A stretch of DNA of 7,704 nucleotides from contig JACQRR010000096.1 of the NCBI GenBank assembly GCA_016206365.1, positions 1 to 7,704 of the forward strand, read 5' to 3'. The notes under the pieces were generated by a model that was not told the origin of the DNA, did not search any database, and saw only the letters and a list, made by a program, of their open reading frames with translations. The stretch comes from Candidatus Roizmanbacteria bacterium. Lineage in GTDB: Bacteria > Patescibacteriota > Microgenomatia > UBA1406 > GWC2-37-13. Shown here piece after piece: positions 1 through 4,910 of this stretch; the first letter of the stretch is position 1; each line of letters opens with the position of its first letter. A program made the translations under genes and the position numbers.

Positions 1-2
1 AA

Positions 3-428
3 TTAAATATCAAAAACTAAAGAAACTTTATATTTGTTGTGGATTTTCTGAACTTTAAATTTGTGCAATGCTAGCGCTTTTATATCAATTCTAATTGGAA
101 GATTTTTTGCGATTTCTTGTCCTGAAAGAACAGAATATAGGCTGTATCCATCTTCAGTAAATGTAAACTTAAATTTTCCATTCTTGAATACCATCAGGGC
201 AGTGTCTTTTAGATAAATTAGTTGGTTTATGAAATTTATAATCAGGTCGGGTAAATTTTTTCCCGTTATTTTAATCGCTATCTCTTTCTTCTCTTTTATT
301 TTATTTACTTTTGTAATAATGTCAGTAAATGCTTCCAAGATATTACCAAATAGATCTGCTTCGTTTTTACCGTATACTTCTATCATGATATCTGCTATAT
401 TTTGATTATCTATAGTCTGCCATTTCAT
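3..428 (-). CDS. Archease family protein (RtcB ligase cofactor)
   Basis: A complete 141-residue protein that I recognise as archease (MTH1598/TM1083 family). In characterised systems archease activates the RNA ligase RtcB, speeding its guanylylation so it can turn over in tRNA splicing or RNA repair. Visible family landmarks are the N-terminal AD-I-I--YG segment (residues 12-20, conserved Asp13), the middle NLPDLIINFINQLIYL helix (58-73), the DIKALALHKFKV strand pair (about 114-125) and the terminal VFDI (Asp140). Asp13 and Asp140 match the acidic residues near the family's metal site. The usual His-Thr before Ala-Asp is replaced by Asn-Ile, so this is a divergent member. The length is normal for the family. 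RtcB is not in the window. The gene is divergent from the response regulator across 38 bp and its ATG has no Shine-Dalgarno site. Confidence 0.8.
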   Translation of the reverse strand: MKWQTIDNQNIADIMIEVYGKNEADLFGNILEAFTDIITKVNKIKEKKEIAIKITGKNLPDLIINFINQLIYLKDTALMVFKNGKFKFTFTEDGYSLYSVLSGQEIAKNLPIRIDIKALALHKFKVQKIHNKYKVSLVFDI

Positions 429-466
429 ATAAATATTTTACTTTAATTTATATTATTATAAAATCT
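429..466. promoter_or_regulatory. Divergent AT-rich promoter region
   Basis: This 38-bp gap must contain the promoters of both archease (minus) and the response regulator (plus) unless they lie inside the genes. On the plus strand TATTAT at 454-459 would place the transcript start within a base or two of the ATG at 467. On the minus strand a TAAAAT box ends six bases before the archease ATG. Neither has a convincing -35 box, and neither gene has a Shine-Dalgarno site. Leaderless or near-leaderless transcripts are likely but not shown. Confidence 0.35.
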
Positions 467-877
467 ATGACTACCCAGTCAAAAAAAATTCTTATCGTCG
501 AGGATAATAAACTCCTGCAACAAGTGTATTTTGATAAACTAGTTAAAGATGGCTTTGTAGTACTCCAGGCTTTCACAGGCCAACAGGGTCTGGCCTTGGC
601 TACTAATTATAATCCTGATCTGATTATTTTAGACGTGATGCTGCCAGGCGGGCTAAACGGTTTTGATGTCTTATCACAGCTTAGAGCAAATCTATCCTTC
701 AAACATACCCCGATTATCATGATGACCGACCTAAGAGAAGAAAAAAAGACGGCCGAATCTATAGGGGCTAGCGACTATATCATCAAAGATGAAAATCAGA
801 TAGACGAGACGATTGCGAAAATTAAATCTTATCTAAACCCCGACCTCGCCGAAAAGATCAAAAAAATTCTAGAGTGA
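467..877 (+). CDS. Single-domain response regulator (CheY-like receiver)
   Basis: A 136-residue stand-alone receiver domain. It would accept a phosphoryl group from a histidine kinase and pass the signal on by protein contact, because no DNA-binding or enzymatic output domain follows. The full active site is visible: acidic pair Glu12-Asp13 (ILIVEDN), phosphoacceptor Asp56 (LIILDVMLPGG), switch Thr87 (IIMMTD) and Lys107 (DYIIK). The GLNGFDVL segment after Asp56 is typical of receivers. The C-terminus (120-136) is a short charged helix and is too small for an output domain. No kinase gene is nearby, so the partner is unknown. The gene is convergent with the minus-strand tRNA genes, and I see no clear terminator between them. 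Confidence 0.93.
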   Translation: MTTQSKKILIVEDNKLLQQVYFDKLVKDGFVVLQAFTGQQGLALATNYNPDLIILDVMLPGGLNGFDVLSQLRANLSFKHTPIIMMTDLREEKKTAESIGASDYIIKDENQIDETIAKIKSYLNPDLAEKIKKILE

Positions 878-908
878 TTTTATTTACTAAGATTTTTGCA
901 GAGACGGA

Positions 909-920
909 GGGATTCGTCCC
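909..920. other. Small hairpin with UUCG tetraloop
   Basis: GGGA, TTCG, TCCC: a perfect 4-bp stem with a TTCG tetraloop on the plus strand, between the end of the response regulator and tRNA-Ser. It may stabilise or help end the response-regulator transcript. No T-tract follows on either strand, so it is not called a terminator. Confidence 0.4.
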
Positions 921-1028
921 GAACCAGAGCGGAGGGTACAGGATTCGAACCTGTGAGGGCAAAAGCCCACAAGTTTTCAAGACTTGCGCCATAAACCGCT
1001 CGGCCAACCCTCCGCGCTCGGTTCGGGA
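917..1028. repeat. Inverted repeat bracketing tRNA-Ser
   Basis: TCCCGAACC at 917-925 and GGTTCGGGA at 1020-1028 are exact reverse complements on either side of tRNA-Ser. Pairing can continue through GAGC after a one-base bulge, extending the acceptor stem of the precursor by about 12-13 bp. This would bring the 5' leader and 3' trailer together in the primary transcript. Confidence 0.6.
930..1013 (-). tRNA. tRNA-Ser (anticodon UGA)
   Basis: An 84-nt type II tRNA on the minus strand. The acceptor stem GGAGGGT/ACCCTCC (1013-1007 with 937-931) is fully paired. The anticodon stem encloses loop CTTGAAA, giving anticodon TGA for UCA serine codons. A long variable arm with a GGGC/GCCC stem and TTTT loop is present, as expected for serine. 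The T-arm contains GGTTCGAATCC. The discriminator base (930) is G, the serine identity base. CCA is not encoded, so the tRNA nucleotidyltransferase must add it. Leader and trailer are complementary to each other (see the flanking repeat). Confidence 0.95.
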
Positions 1029-1074
1029 TTCAAGACCAGCTCGATCAACCGTTCCAACACGTCTCCATCTCATG

Positions 1075-1146
1075 AGGTGCGAGGGGGAATCGAACCCCCG
1101 CATAGCTGTTTTGCAGACAGCTGCGTTTCCTCTTCGCCATCGCACC
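1075..1146 (-). tRNA. tRNA-Cys (anticodon GCA)
   Basis: A 72-nt minus-strand tRNA. Acceptor stem GGTGCGA/TCGCACC (1146-1140 with 1082-1076) pairs fully. The anticodon stem CAGCTGT... encloses loop CTGCAAA, giving anticodon GCA. The T-arm is GGGGGTTCGATTCCCCC. The discriminator (1075) reads U in the tRNA, the cysteine identity base. CCA is not encoded. It lies upstream of tRNA-Ser in the same direction with 61 bp between, so the two are probably co-transcribed. Confidence 0.95.
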
Positions 1147-1183
1147 GTTGAGCTTAGAAATTTCTGGGCCTCCGCAAATCTAA

Positions 1184-1198
1184 TCCCGCAAGGCGGGA
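1184..1198. other. Short GC hairpin in the tRNA leader region
   Basis: TCCCGC, AAG, GCGGGA forms a perfect 6-bp stem with a 3-nt loop, 38 bp upstream of tRNA-Cys on its strand. It belongs with similar small GC-rich hairpins at 909-920 and 1241-1258. Its function is unknown. Confidence 0.4.
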
Positions 1199-1213
1199 AA
1201 GATGTTACTGGGA

Positions 1214-1232
1214 CAGACAGCTGCGTTTCCTC
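1214..1232 (-). repeat. 19-bp duplicate of an internal tRNA-Cys segment
   Basis: This stretch is identical to 1114-1132 inside tRNA-Cys, exactly 100 bp away and in the same orientation. It covers tRNA-Cys positions 15 to 33, from the D-loop to the base before the anticodon. The flanking bases differ. It lies in the putative leader of the tRNA transcript. Confidence 0.75.
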
Positions 1233-1240
1233 GGGGTTTA

Positions 1241-1258
1241 TCCCGACGAATGTCGGGA
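1241..1258. other. 7-bp stem hairpin
   Basis: TCCCGAC, GAAT, GTCGGGA is a perfect 7-bp stem with a 4-base loop. It falls between the putative tRNA promoter and the tRNA genes on the minus strand, and no T-tract follows. It may be a dispersed hairpin element or an RNA-processing signal. Confidence 0.45.
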
Positions 1259-1281
1259 CCAACACGCCTAAGCATTGTCAT

Positions 1282-1310
1282 ATTTTACCTCAATAATAAC
1301 AATGAAACAA
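1282..1310 (-). promoter_or_regulatory. Putative promoter of the tRNA-Cys/tRNA-Ser unit
   Basis: On the minus strand TTGTTT (1310-1305) and TAAAAT (1287-1282) are separated by 17 bp. The -10 box matches the sigma-70 consensus at five of six positions and the -35 at three. Transcription would start near 1275 and give a leader of about 130 nt carrying two hairpins and the partial tRNA-Cys copy. Confidence 0.4.
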
Positions 1311-1313
1311 TGT

Positions 1314-1343
1314 TAAAATATCTAGAAATATCAAGCCTAGATA
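1314..1343 (+). promoter_or_regulatory. Putative -10 box and inverted repeat before the HAD gene
   Basis: TAAAAT at 1314-1319 is a reasonable -10 box with no good -35 box. It abuts a 7-bp inverted repeat, TATCTAG (1319-1325) and CTAGATA (1337-1343), with an 11-base spacer, ending eight bases before the ATG. The repeat could be an operator or a leader hairpin. No Shine-Dalgarno site precedes the start. Confidence 0.3.
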
Positions 1344-1350
1344 AACTATT

Positions 1351-2172
1351 ATGAAATTAAAAGCTATCCTATCAGATTTCGACGGAACACTTGTCGATAA
1401 ACAAAATAAATATAATCCTAAGATAAACAAACTTCTCGCAAAAATATGCCAACATAATATTCGATTTTCTTTAGCTACCGGTCGATCTTATTACGGAGCA
1501 GTACAAAAAGTTCTTAAAGAGCTTAAAATCTTTGATTACCATATTCTTCACGCTGGAGCGATGATCTTCAACAATCAAAGTAATAAAATTCTTTGGAGTC
1601 AATCTATCTCAAAAGAATCTGTAAGCAAAATTGTTGAATACTTTCAGAAAAATCGGATTTATTTGGCCTTAGAAACTAAAGATTCTGCCTATATTCCTTA
1701 TCGAACAAATATAGCTGTATATTCTGATAATTCACCAATTAAATTAACTTCGGAACTGAAAGATTTTTCCACGGTATTAAAGATTCTTTTAACAGTTAGT
1801 ATTAACCGAATGACAGAATCGCAGCTTGAAACCCACATTGAAAATTTAAATAAACTTTGCAAGGATGCAGCCGTGACAAAAATTCACTGGGATGGAAGTT
1901 ATGGGCTGGATATTACTTCTGAAAAAGCGACCAAACATACTGCAGTTTTAGAATATGAACGTCTGCTAAATATACCTCGTAGTCAAATTGTGGCAATCGG
2001 AGACGGTTATAATGACTATCCGCTTTTTACCGCTTGTGGCTACAAAATTGCCATGGAAAATGCTCCCAAAGTCTTAAAAGAAATAGCGGATTATATCGTT
2101 CCTAAAGTTGAAGATGAAGGATTTATAATTGCCTTAGAACATATCATTTCAAAATTTATTTCTAATCTATGA
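1351..2172 (+). CDS. HAD-superfamily phosphatase, Cof type (subclass IIB)
   Basis: A 273-residue cytoplasmic hydrolase of the haloacid dehalogenase superfamily. All four HAD motifs are present: motif I SDFDGTLVD (nucleophile Asp9, acid/base Asp11), motif II LATGR (Thr43), motif III Lys195 in ATKHTAV, and motif IV IGDGYNDYPLF (Asp218, Asp222) for Mg2+ binding. The roughly 100-residue insertion between motifs II and III is the C2-type cap of the Cof/YbiV group, whose characterised members remove phosphate from small metabolites such as sugar phosphates, pyridoxal phosphate or FMN. The cap sets specificity and the sequence does not reveal the substrate. The length is normal for the family. The stop codon overlaps the next gene's start (ATGA), so the two are probably translationally coupled. 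Confidence 0.92.
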   Translation: MKLKAILSDFDGTLVDKQNKYNPKINKLLAKICQHNIRFSLATGRSYYGAVQKVLKELKIFDYHILHAGAMIFNNQSNKILWSQSISKESVSKIVEYFQKNRIYLALETKDSAYIPYRTNIAVYSDNSPIKLTSELKDFSTVLKILLTVSINRMTESQLETHIENLNKLCKDAAVTKIHWDGSYGLDITSEKATKHTAVLEYERLLNIPRSQIVAIGDGYNDYPLFTACGYKIAMENAPKVLKEIADYIVPKVEDEGFIIALEHIISKFISNL

Positions 2173-3092
2173 ATAAAAAAATTTACATAGGGATTGTATT
2201 ATTTCTGCTTTCCTATCTTCAGTTCTTGCTGCCAAATAATCTTATTTTCGCAGAAATATTAACTATTTTTTGGTTTTTATTTATGTTGGGAATAATTTTA
2301 ATCAGCGATGGTTTAACCCAGTCGATTAAGCACAAGTCTCTATTGTATGTAGTTTTAATGAATAAAAAAAACTTTTTTTCCTTCATTATTATTTCAGCGA
2401 TAGGAGCATTACTTCTTGATGGAGTAGCGCAATGGCTTGGAAAATTGTGGATCTATCCCTATTTCAATTTTTATTTTTATTTTGTATTCTTTTTTTTCGG
2501 TTTTAGTTTCTACTGGCTTATGATTGCCGAAAGCTATTTGGCAGTTAAAGCAATTATCGATTATCTTAAAAAAGGAAAGCAAATAGTTCAAAGGACATTT
2601 CGTTTTGAACAAAGGCTTTACAATATTTTAGGCGTGATCGGCGTTATATTAATACTTTTGTCCTTGATATTAATATTTAACGATTATCTCAATCAGGGGG
2701 GATATATTTTTGATATAAGCAAAAATACTGGCTATAAAGTTAATTTTTTAATTATAATCATGATATTTGTAGGGATTTGGTTCGTATTTGAGTATATCGA
2801 GTATAAATACAAAAAGACCTCTTTGCTTAAAGATATAATCCATCATTATCCTACTCCGTTAGTTTCCATCCTAGTTGCCTCTTTTCTTTTAGCTCTGGTC
2901 ATGGAAATTGAAAACTTATATCATGGCTTCTGGGTCTATACCAACTGGCCGTTGGAAGAGATTCGCTTTCTCAACTTGCCTGTAATTATGCTCCTTGCCT
3001 GGCCTTTACACTATGTTGGCTTTCTTTCATTATTTAGAGCCTTTACAGAAAAAGAGTCAGACGAAATTTGGAGAGGCGATTTGATCAAATAA
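2169..3092 (+). CDS. Polytopic membrane protein, about eight helices, unknown function
   Basis: A 307-residue integral membrane protein with about eight hydrophobic segments near residues 5-21, 27-47, 69-90, 98-123, 151-171, 190-212, 230-247 and 268-290. The two halves look related: Asp84...GKLWIYPYF after helix 3 resembles Glu246...HGFWVYTNWP after helix 7, each followed by another helix. An acidic residue, then G-x-W-x-Y, and a P-x-EE pair (261-264) is reminiscent of the lycopene cyclase / carotenoid-modifying membrane fold. I cannot assign it firmly, and no carotenoid genes are nearby. It overlaps the HAD phosphatase by 4 bp, so the two products probably serve a common pathway. It could also be a generic duplicated membrane protein. 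Confidence 0.75.
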   Translation: MNKKIYIGIVLFLLSYLQFLLPNNLIFAEILTIFWFLFMLGIILISDGLTQSIKHKSLLYVVLMNKKNFFSFIIISAIGALLLDGVAQWLGKLWIYPYFNFYFYFVFFFFGFSFYWLMIAESYLAVKAIIDYLKKGKQIVQRTFRFEQRLYNILGVIGVILILLSLILIFNDYLNQGGYIFDISKNTGYKVNFLIIIMIFVGIWFVFEYIEYKYKKTSLLKDIIHHYPTPLVSILVASFLLALVMEIENLYHGFWVYTNWPLEEIRFLNLPVIMLLAWPLHYVGFLSLFRAFTEKESDEIWRGDLIK

Positions 3093-3111
3093 AGATTAAC
3101 ACCAAATTTAT

Positions 3112-3132
3112 ATGAAAAATGATTTATTATGA
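3112..3132 (+). other. Six-codon upstream ORF before the NUDIX gene
   Basis: ATG at 3112 opens a six-codon frame (MKNDLL) whose TGA overlaps the NUDIX start as ATGA. It could deliver ribosomes to the NUDIX start, which lacks a Shine-Dalgarno site, or it could be chance. Confidence 0.25.
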
Positions 3133-3581
3133 AATTCAAAACAGAAACATCCGCCGGAGGAATTGTTTTTAAAGAAGTCAAAAGTCAAAAGTCAAAAGTC
3201 AAAAGTTATTTTTGGTTAATAACGCAACACTCAAAACACAAAGGCTGGGGATTTCCTAAGGGTCTAATCGGAGATAAAGAATCCACTGAATCTATGGAAC
3301 AAGCAGCCATAAGAGAAGTTGAAGAAGAAGGCGGAGTGAAGGCAAAAATTATTTCCAAAAAACCCTTCGGTGTAAAATATAAATATCGGTTCGGAGAGTA
3401 TCTCGTCGATAAAACGGTTTATTACTTTCTTATGGAATATATCTCGGGCGATCCGAAAGATCATGACTGGGAGATGATGGACGCTAAATTCGTCTCCGAG
3501 GACGAAGCCAAAAAAACCCTCACCTTCAAATCCGACCAAGAAGCGTTTGAAAAAGCCCTCAAACTTTTAGAAGAAAAATAA
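3129..3581 (+). CDS. NUDIX hydrolase
   Basis: A 150-residue NUDIX domain protein that would hydrolyse a nucleoside diphosphate linked to another group. The Nudix box G-x5-E-x7-REVEEEGGV is complete, running from Gly48 through Glu54 to Arg62-Val70, with the metal-binding glutamates in REVEEE. The opening SAGGIVFK and GWGFPKG before the box resemble the diadenosine polyphosphate (Ap4A) hydrolase branch, but the substrate is inference. The loop between the first two strands (about residues 16-26, EVKSQKSKVKS) is encoded by four tandem copies of a 7-bp repeat, so copy-number change would shift the reading frame. The stop overlaps by one base the start of a truncated frame resembling HsdS. Confidence 0.92.
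   Translation: MKFKTETSAGGIVFKEVKSQKSKVKSYFWLITQHSKHKGWGFPKGLIGDKESTESMEQAAIREVEEEGGVKAKIISKKPFGVKYKYRFGEYLVDKTVYYFLMEYISGDPKDHDWEMMDAKFVSEDEAKKTLTFKSDQEAFEKALKLLEEK
3176..3203 (+). repeat. 7-bp tandem repeat within the NUDIX gene
   Basis: Four perfect copies of AGTCAAA (3176-3182, 3183-3189, 3190-3196, 3197-3203) plus a partial fifth. The unit is not a multiple of three and lies near the start of the coding region, where slipped-strand mispairing would turn the gene off or on. Confidence 0.85.
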
Positions 3582-3610
3582 TGAGAAACTGGGAAATAAA
3601 AAAGTTGTAA
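3581..3610 (+). pseudogene. Stub resembling the start of a type I specificity gene (HsdS)
   Basis: The frame opening at the last base of the NUDIX stop (TAATG) reads MRNWEIKKL and then stops. M-x-x-WEIKKL is a very common opening of HsdS, the DNA-recognition subunit of type I restriction enzymes, where it normally continues GEVC. Only nine codons remain, so this is suggestive. The setting among other restriction-modification debris supports it. Confidence 0.3.
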
Positions 3611-3623
3611 GCAGATGTTTAGA

Positions 3624-3635
3624 TTGTTATAACAA
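3624..3635. other. 12-bp perfect palindrome
   Basis: TTGTTATAACAA is a perfect 12-bp palindrome between the NUDIX gene and the 3' end of the minus-strand gene. It could be a dimeric protein-binding site, but chance in AT-rich DNA is a real alternative. Confidence 0.3.
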
Positions 3636-3662
3636 CCTCTTTCACTCCCAGGGTGTTTTCTC

Positions 3663-3917
3663 TTACAAGGTGCTCTTCCTATTTTTAGCAAATTCACGTT
3701 CAATAACTCTATAAGATACATTTCTCCTAACTGCCCTTGAAACTGCATCTGGTGATTTAGCGTCTCCAGCAGCATTAACTACTACTCTTTCAGCAAATTT
3801 TCGACCACAACCGAGTCCAATTAATGCCGCGCTAACATCCATCAACGCACTCTGTGCTTGAGCAAATAACTCTTCTTGAGAATATTTATTTTCGGGCAAA
3901 TCGAAAAATCTAGCCAT
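3663..3917 (-). CDS. Small protein, possible RuvA C-terminal-like (UBA-like) helical domain
   Basis: An 84-residue protein rich in Ala, Val and Arg, on the opposite strand to its neighbours. Residues 24-47 (ALMDVSAALIGLGCGRKFAERVVV) resemble the small helical bundle at the C-terminus of RuvA (usual pattern aAL-aLGy---eA), but the rest of RuvA is absent. The last 25 residues are strongly basic (RRNVSYRVIEREFAKNRK), suggesting nucleic-acid binding. There are no cysteine clusters or membrane segments. A consensus-like promoter ends right at its ATG, which supports both the gene and the start and predicts a leaderless transcript. It separates the NUDIX gene from the thermonuclease fragment and looks like an insertion. 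Function unknown. Confidence 0.5.
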   Translation of the reverse strand: MARFFDLPENKYSQEELFAQAQSALMDVSAALIGLGCGRKFAERVVVNAAGDAKSPDAVSRAVRRNVSYRVIEREFAKNRKSTL

Positions 3918-3923
3918 GAGAGC

Positions 3924-3952
3924 ATTATATTTTATAACCCATAAATAATCAA
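3924..3952 (-). promoter_or_regulatory. Strong sigma-70-type promoter for the small minus-strand gene
   Basis: On the minus strand TTGATT (3952-3947) and a perfect TATAAT (3929-3924) are separated by 17 bp. The predicted start of transcription falls at or within a few bases of the ATG at 3917, so the mRNA is probably leaderless. This is the best-matching promoter in the window. Confidence 0.6.
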
Positions 3953-4187
3953 TTACATTGATATTTCAGCATCTTTCACTCCTGAAGTGTTACTACAGGA
4001 TAAGTTTGGCAGACTGTTAGGCTATGTGTTTGTTGACGAAGTAAATCTTAATATTGAACTTGTGAGGAATGGATTAGCAAAAGTCGTACTCTATGAAAAA
4101 AGAGCCAAGATAAAATATCAGGATGAATTACTTATGGTAGAAAAAGAAGCGAGAGAAAAACGAGTTGGAATTTGGAATGCAAAATAA
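3945..4187 (+). pseudogene. Thermonuclease (SNase-like) C-terminal fragment
   Basis: The open frame encodes the C-terminal half of a staphylococcal-nuclease (OB-fold) domain: DKFGRLLGYVFVDEVNLNIELVRNGLAKVVLYEKRAKIKYQDELLMVEKEAREKRVGIWN matches the family end to end, and the Arg of FGRLL corresponds to catalytic Arg87 of staphylococcal nuclease. The N-terminal half, which carries the other catalytic and Ca2+-binding residues (Asp21, Arg35, Asp40, Glu43 in that enzyme), is absent. The frame is closed upstream by TAA at 3942-3944, and only a GTG at 3987 could serve as a start. The fragment (66 residues from that GTG) should be inactive. The loss lies at the boundary with the minus-strand small gene, so insertion or deletion there probably destroyed it. 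Confidence 0.75.
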
Positions 4188-4188
4188 A

Positions 4189-4293
4189 TTACTCCTCAAA
4201 ATCTTCATAAAACCACAGCCATGATGGATTTTCTACTTCTTTAATCATAGGTGACCAGAGTTTTAATTGTAACAGATGATTATTTACAATCTT
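4189..4293 (-). pseudogene. Minus-strand C-terminal scrap of an unrecognised protein
   Basis: The gap of about 185 bp between the thermonuclease fragment and the helicase/methyltransferase chimera holds a minus-strand open stretch ending MIKEVENPSWLWFYEDFEE, preceded in frame by 15 more codons and closed by TAA at 4296-4294. The Trp-rich, acidic end looks like a genuine protein C-terminus, not random AT-rich translation. The ATG at 4248 would give only 19 residues. No family recognised. Confidence 0.25.
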
Positions 4294-4329
4294 TTATCTC
4301 CGATTTTTGATAAAATAAGGCAGCCTGAA

Positions 4330-4357
4330 TTTCCAAATAAATCAATGAGGATATTAT
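4330..4357 (+). promoter_or_regulatory. Possible promoter for the chimeric remnant
   Basis: TTTCCA (4330-4335) and TATTAT (4352-4357) with a 16-bp spacer sit 15 bp before the ATG at 4373. It may be the surviving promoter of the ancestral helicase gene, and it could now drive the downstream cassettes. Confidence 0.3.
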
Positions 4358-4372
4358 TAAGCTGATAACAAA

Positions 4373-4600
4373 ATGAACACTGACTTAACCTTTATAAGTA
4401 ACGAAAAGGACAAGAATCTTTCTGATAGATTCAGGGTTCTTATCAAGGATACCAAGTTTTTTGATGAAGGTGCATCTCTTGAGCTGTATCAAAAACCACT
4501 TTCTGAAATTCCTATTAAAAAAATTTCTGAAGGTGAACAAAAACCATTTATTGAGATTGTTGACAAGATTCTTGCTGTTACAGGCTCAAATGTTACCTAA
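4373..4600 (+). pseudogene. Chimeric remnant: helicase N-terminus joined to type IIG methyltransferase C-terminal region
   Basis: A 75-residue frame with two unrelated halves. Residues 1-31 (MNTDLTFISNEKDKNLSDRF...IKDTKFFD) match the opening of large DEAD/DEAH helicases with an N-terminal phospholipase-D-like domain; there the next residues are usually VLVGYF. From about residue 36, LELYQKPLSEIPIKKISE...KPFIEIVDKILAVT matches the conserved C-terminal segment of Eco57I-like type IIG restriction-methyltransferases (TaqI-like recognition domain). The join lies near 4466-4480. Frame is lost after ILAVT and resumes in a different frame at 4618. The simplest origin is one large deletion inside a helicase-methyltransferase operon. 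No catalytic motif of either enzyme remains. Confidence 0.65.
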
Positions 4601-4617
4601 TAAGTTCAGAAAAGTAA

Positions 4618-4716
4618 GTAAAAGTTAAAGATTACAAAAATCAGATTGACCAATTAGTTTATAAACTCTACGGCCTCACGCCGGAAGAAATAGAAATTGT
4701 TGAAAAGGAAAAATAA
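4618..4716 (+). pseudogene. Type IIG methyltransferase 3' end, copy A
   Basis: An open stretch encoding VKVKDYKNQIDQLVYKLYGL then TPEEIEIVEKEK and stop, the typical C-terminus of Eco57I-like restriction-methyltransferases. It is frame-shifted from the preceding fragment and closed upstream by TAA at 4615-4617. From 4645 it is repeated as copy B at 5435-5503. Its stop (TAA, 4714-4716) overlaps the start of the zinc-ribbon gene by one base, and AAGGA at 4705-4709 inside its last codons serves as that gene's ribosome-binding site. Confidence 0.8.
4645..4700 (+). repeat. Direct repeat of methyltransferase tail, left copy
   Basis: Identical to 5435-5490 at 54 of 56 bases. The two differences are third-position changes that keep Gln and Ile. 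A CGGC/GCCG mini-hairpin with a 5-base loop lies in the shared core. The copies start 790 bp apart and bracket the zinc-ribbon/HEPN-like pair. Confidence 0.95.
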
Positions 4717-4910
4717 TGAGAAAGTTAATCTGTCCAACTTGTGGAAGTTTAAAAATAAAGAAGAATATTTATATGTCAGATAATATATTTAGTTTAAGCA
4801 AATCTCAATGGTTTGATCAAACTGGTCGTTGGCAGTGTGAGAATTGCGGCTATTATATTAAATTTAAAAATATTAAATATCAAAAAAATGAAAAGAAGCG
4901 TAAATCCTAA
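4716..4910 (+). CDS. Small zinc-ribbon protein
   Basis: A 64-residue protein with two zinc knuckles, C6-P-T-C9 near the start and C41-E-N-C44 after a 31-residue loop, the arrangement of a four-cysteine zinc ribbon. It ends in a Lys-rich basic tail, which would suit nucleic-acid or protein binding. Its ATG overlaps the stop of the methyltransferase remnant (TAATG), with AAGGA six bases upstream, so translation was originally coupled to the methyltransferase. Its 3' end overlaps the start of the HEPN-like gene by 23 bp in another frame. It may be a recognition or antitoxin-like partner of that protein. Specific function unknown. Confidence 0.7.
   Translation: MRKLICPTCGSLKIKKNIYMSDNIFSLSKSQWFDQTGRWQCENCGYYIKFKNIKYQKNEKKRKS

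Noticed and set aside
1147..1280. T-box or other riboswitch in the hairpin-rich leader
   Set aside because: The downstream genes are tRNAs, and no T-box bulge, specifier loop or terminator/antiterminator with a T-tract is visible.
858..1296. Two long overlapping open frames, one per strand, across the tRNA region
   Set aside because: Both run through tRNA-Ser and tRNA-Cys and show the low-complexity Arg/Pro/Ser translations typical of tRNA genes read as protein.
2409..2612. 67-residue minus-strand frame
   Set aside because: Antisense to the membrane protein; its Lys/Ile-rich translation only reflects the Phe-rich helix codons on the other strand.
3264..3775. Minus-strand frames opposite the NUDIX gene and its 3' side (91 and 104 residues)
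   Set aside because: Antisense to the Nudix box and to the convincing 84-residue gene; no family features.
4813..4887. Longer start for the HEPN-like gene
   Set aside because: It would begin inside the zinc-ribbon coding region between its two cysteine pairs and adds only out-of-frame translation of that gene.
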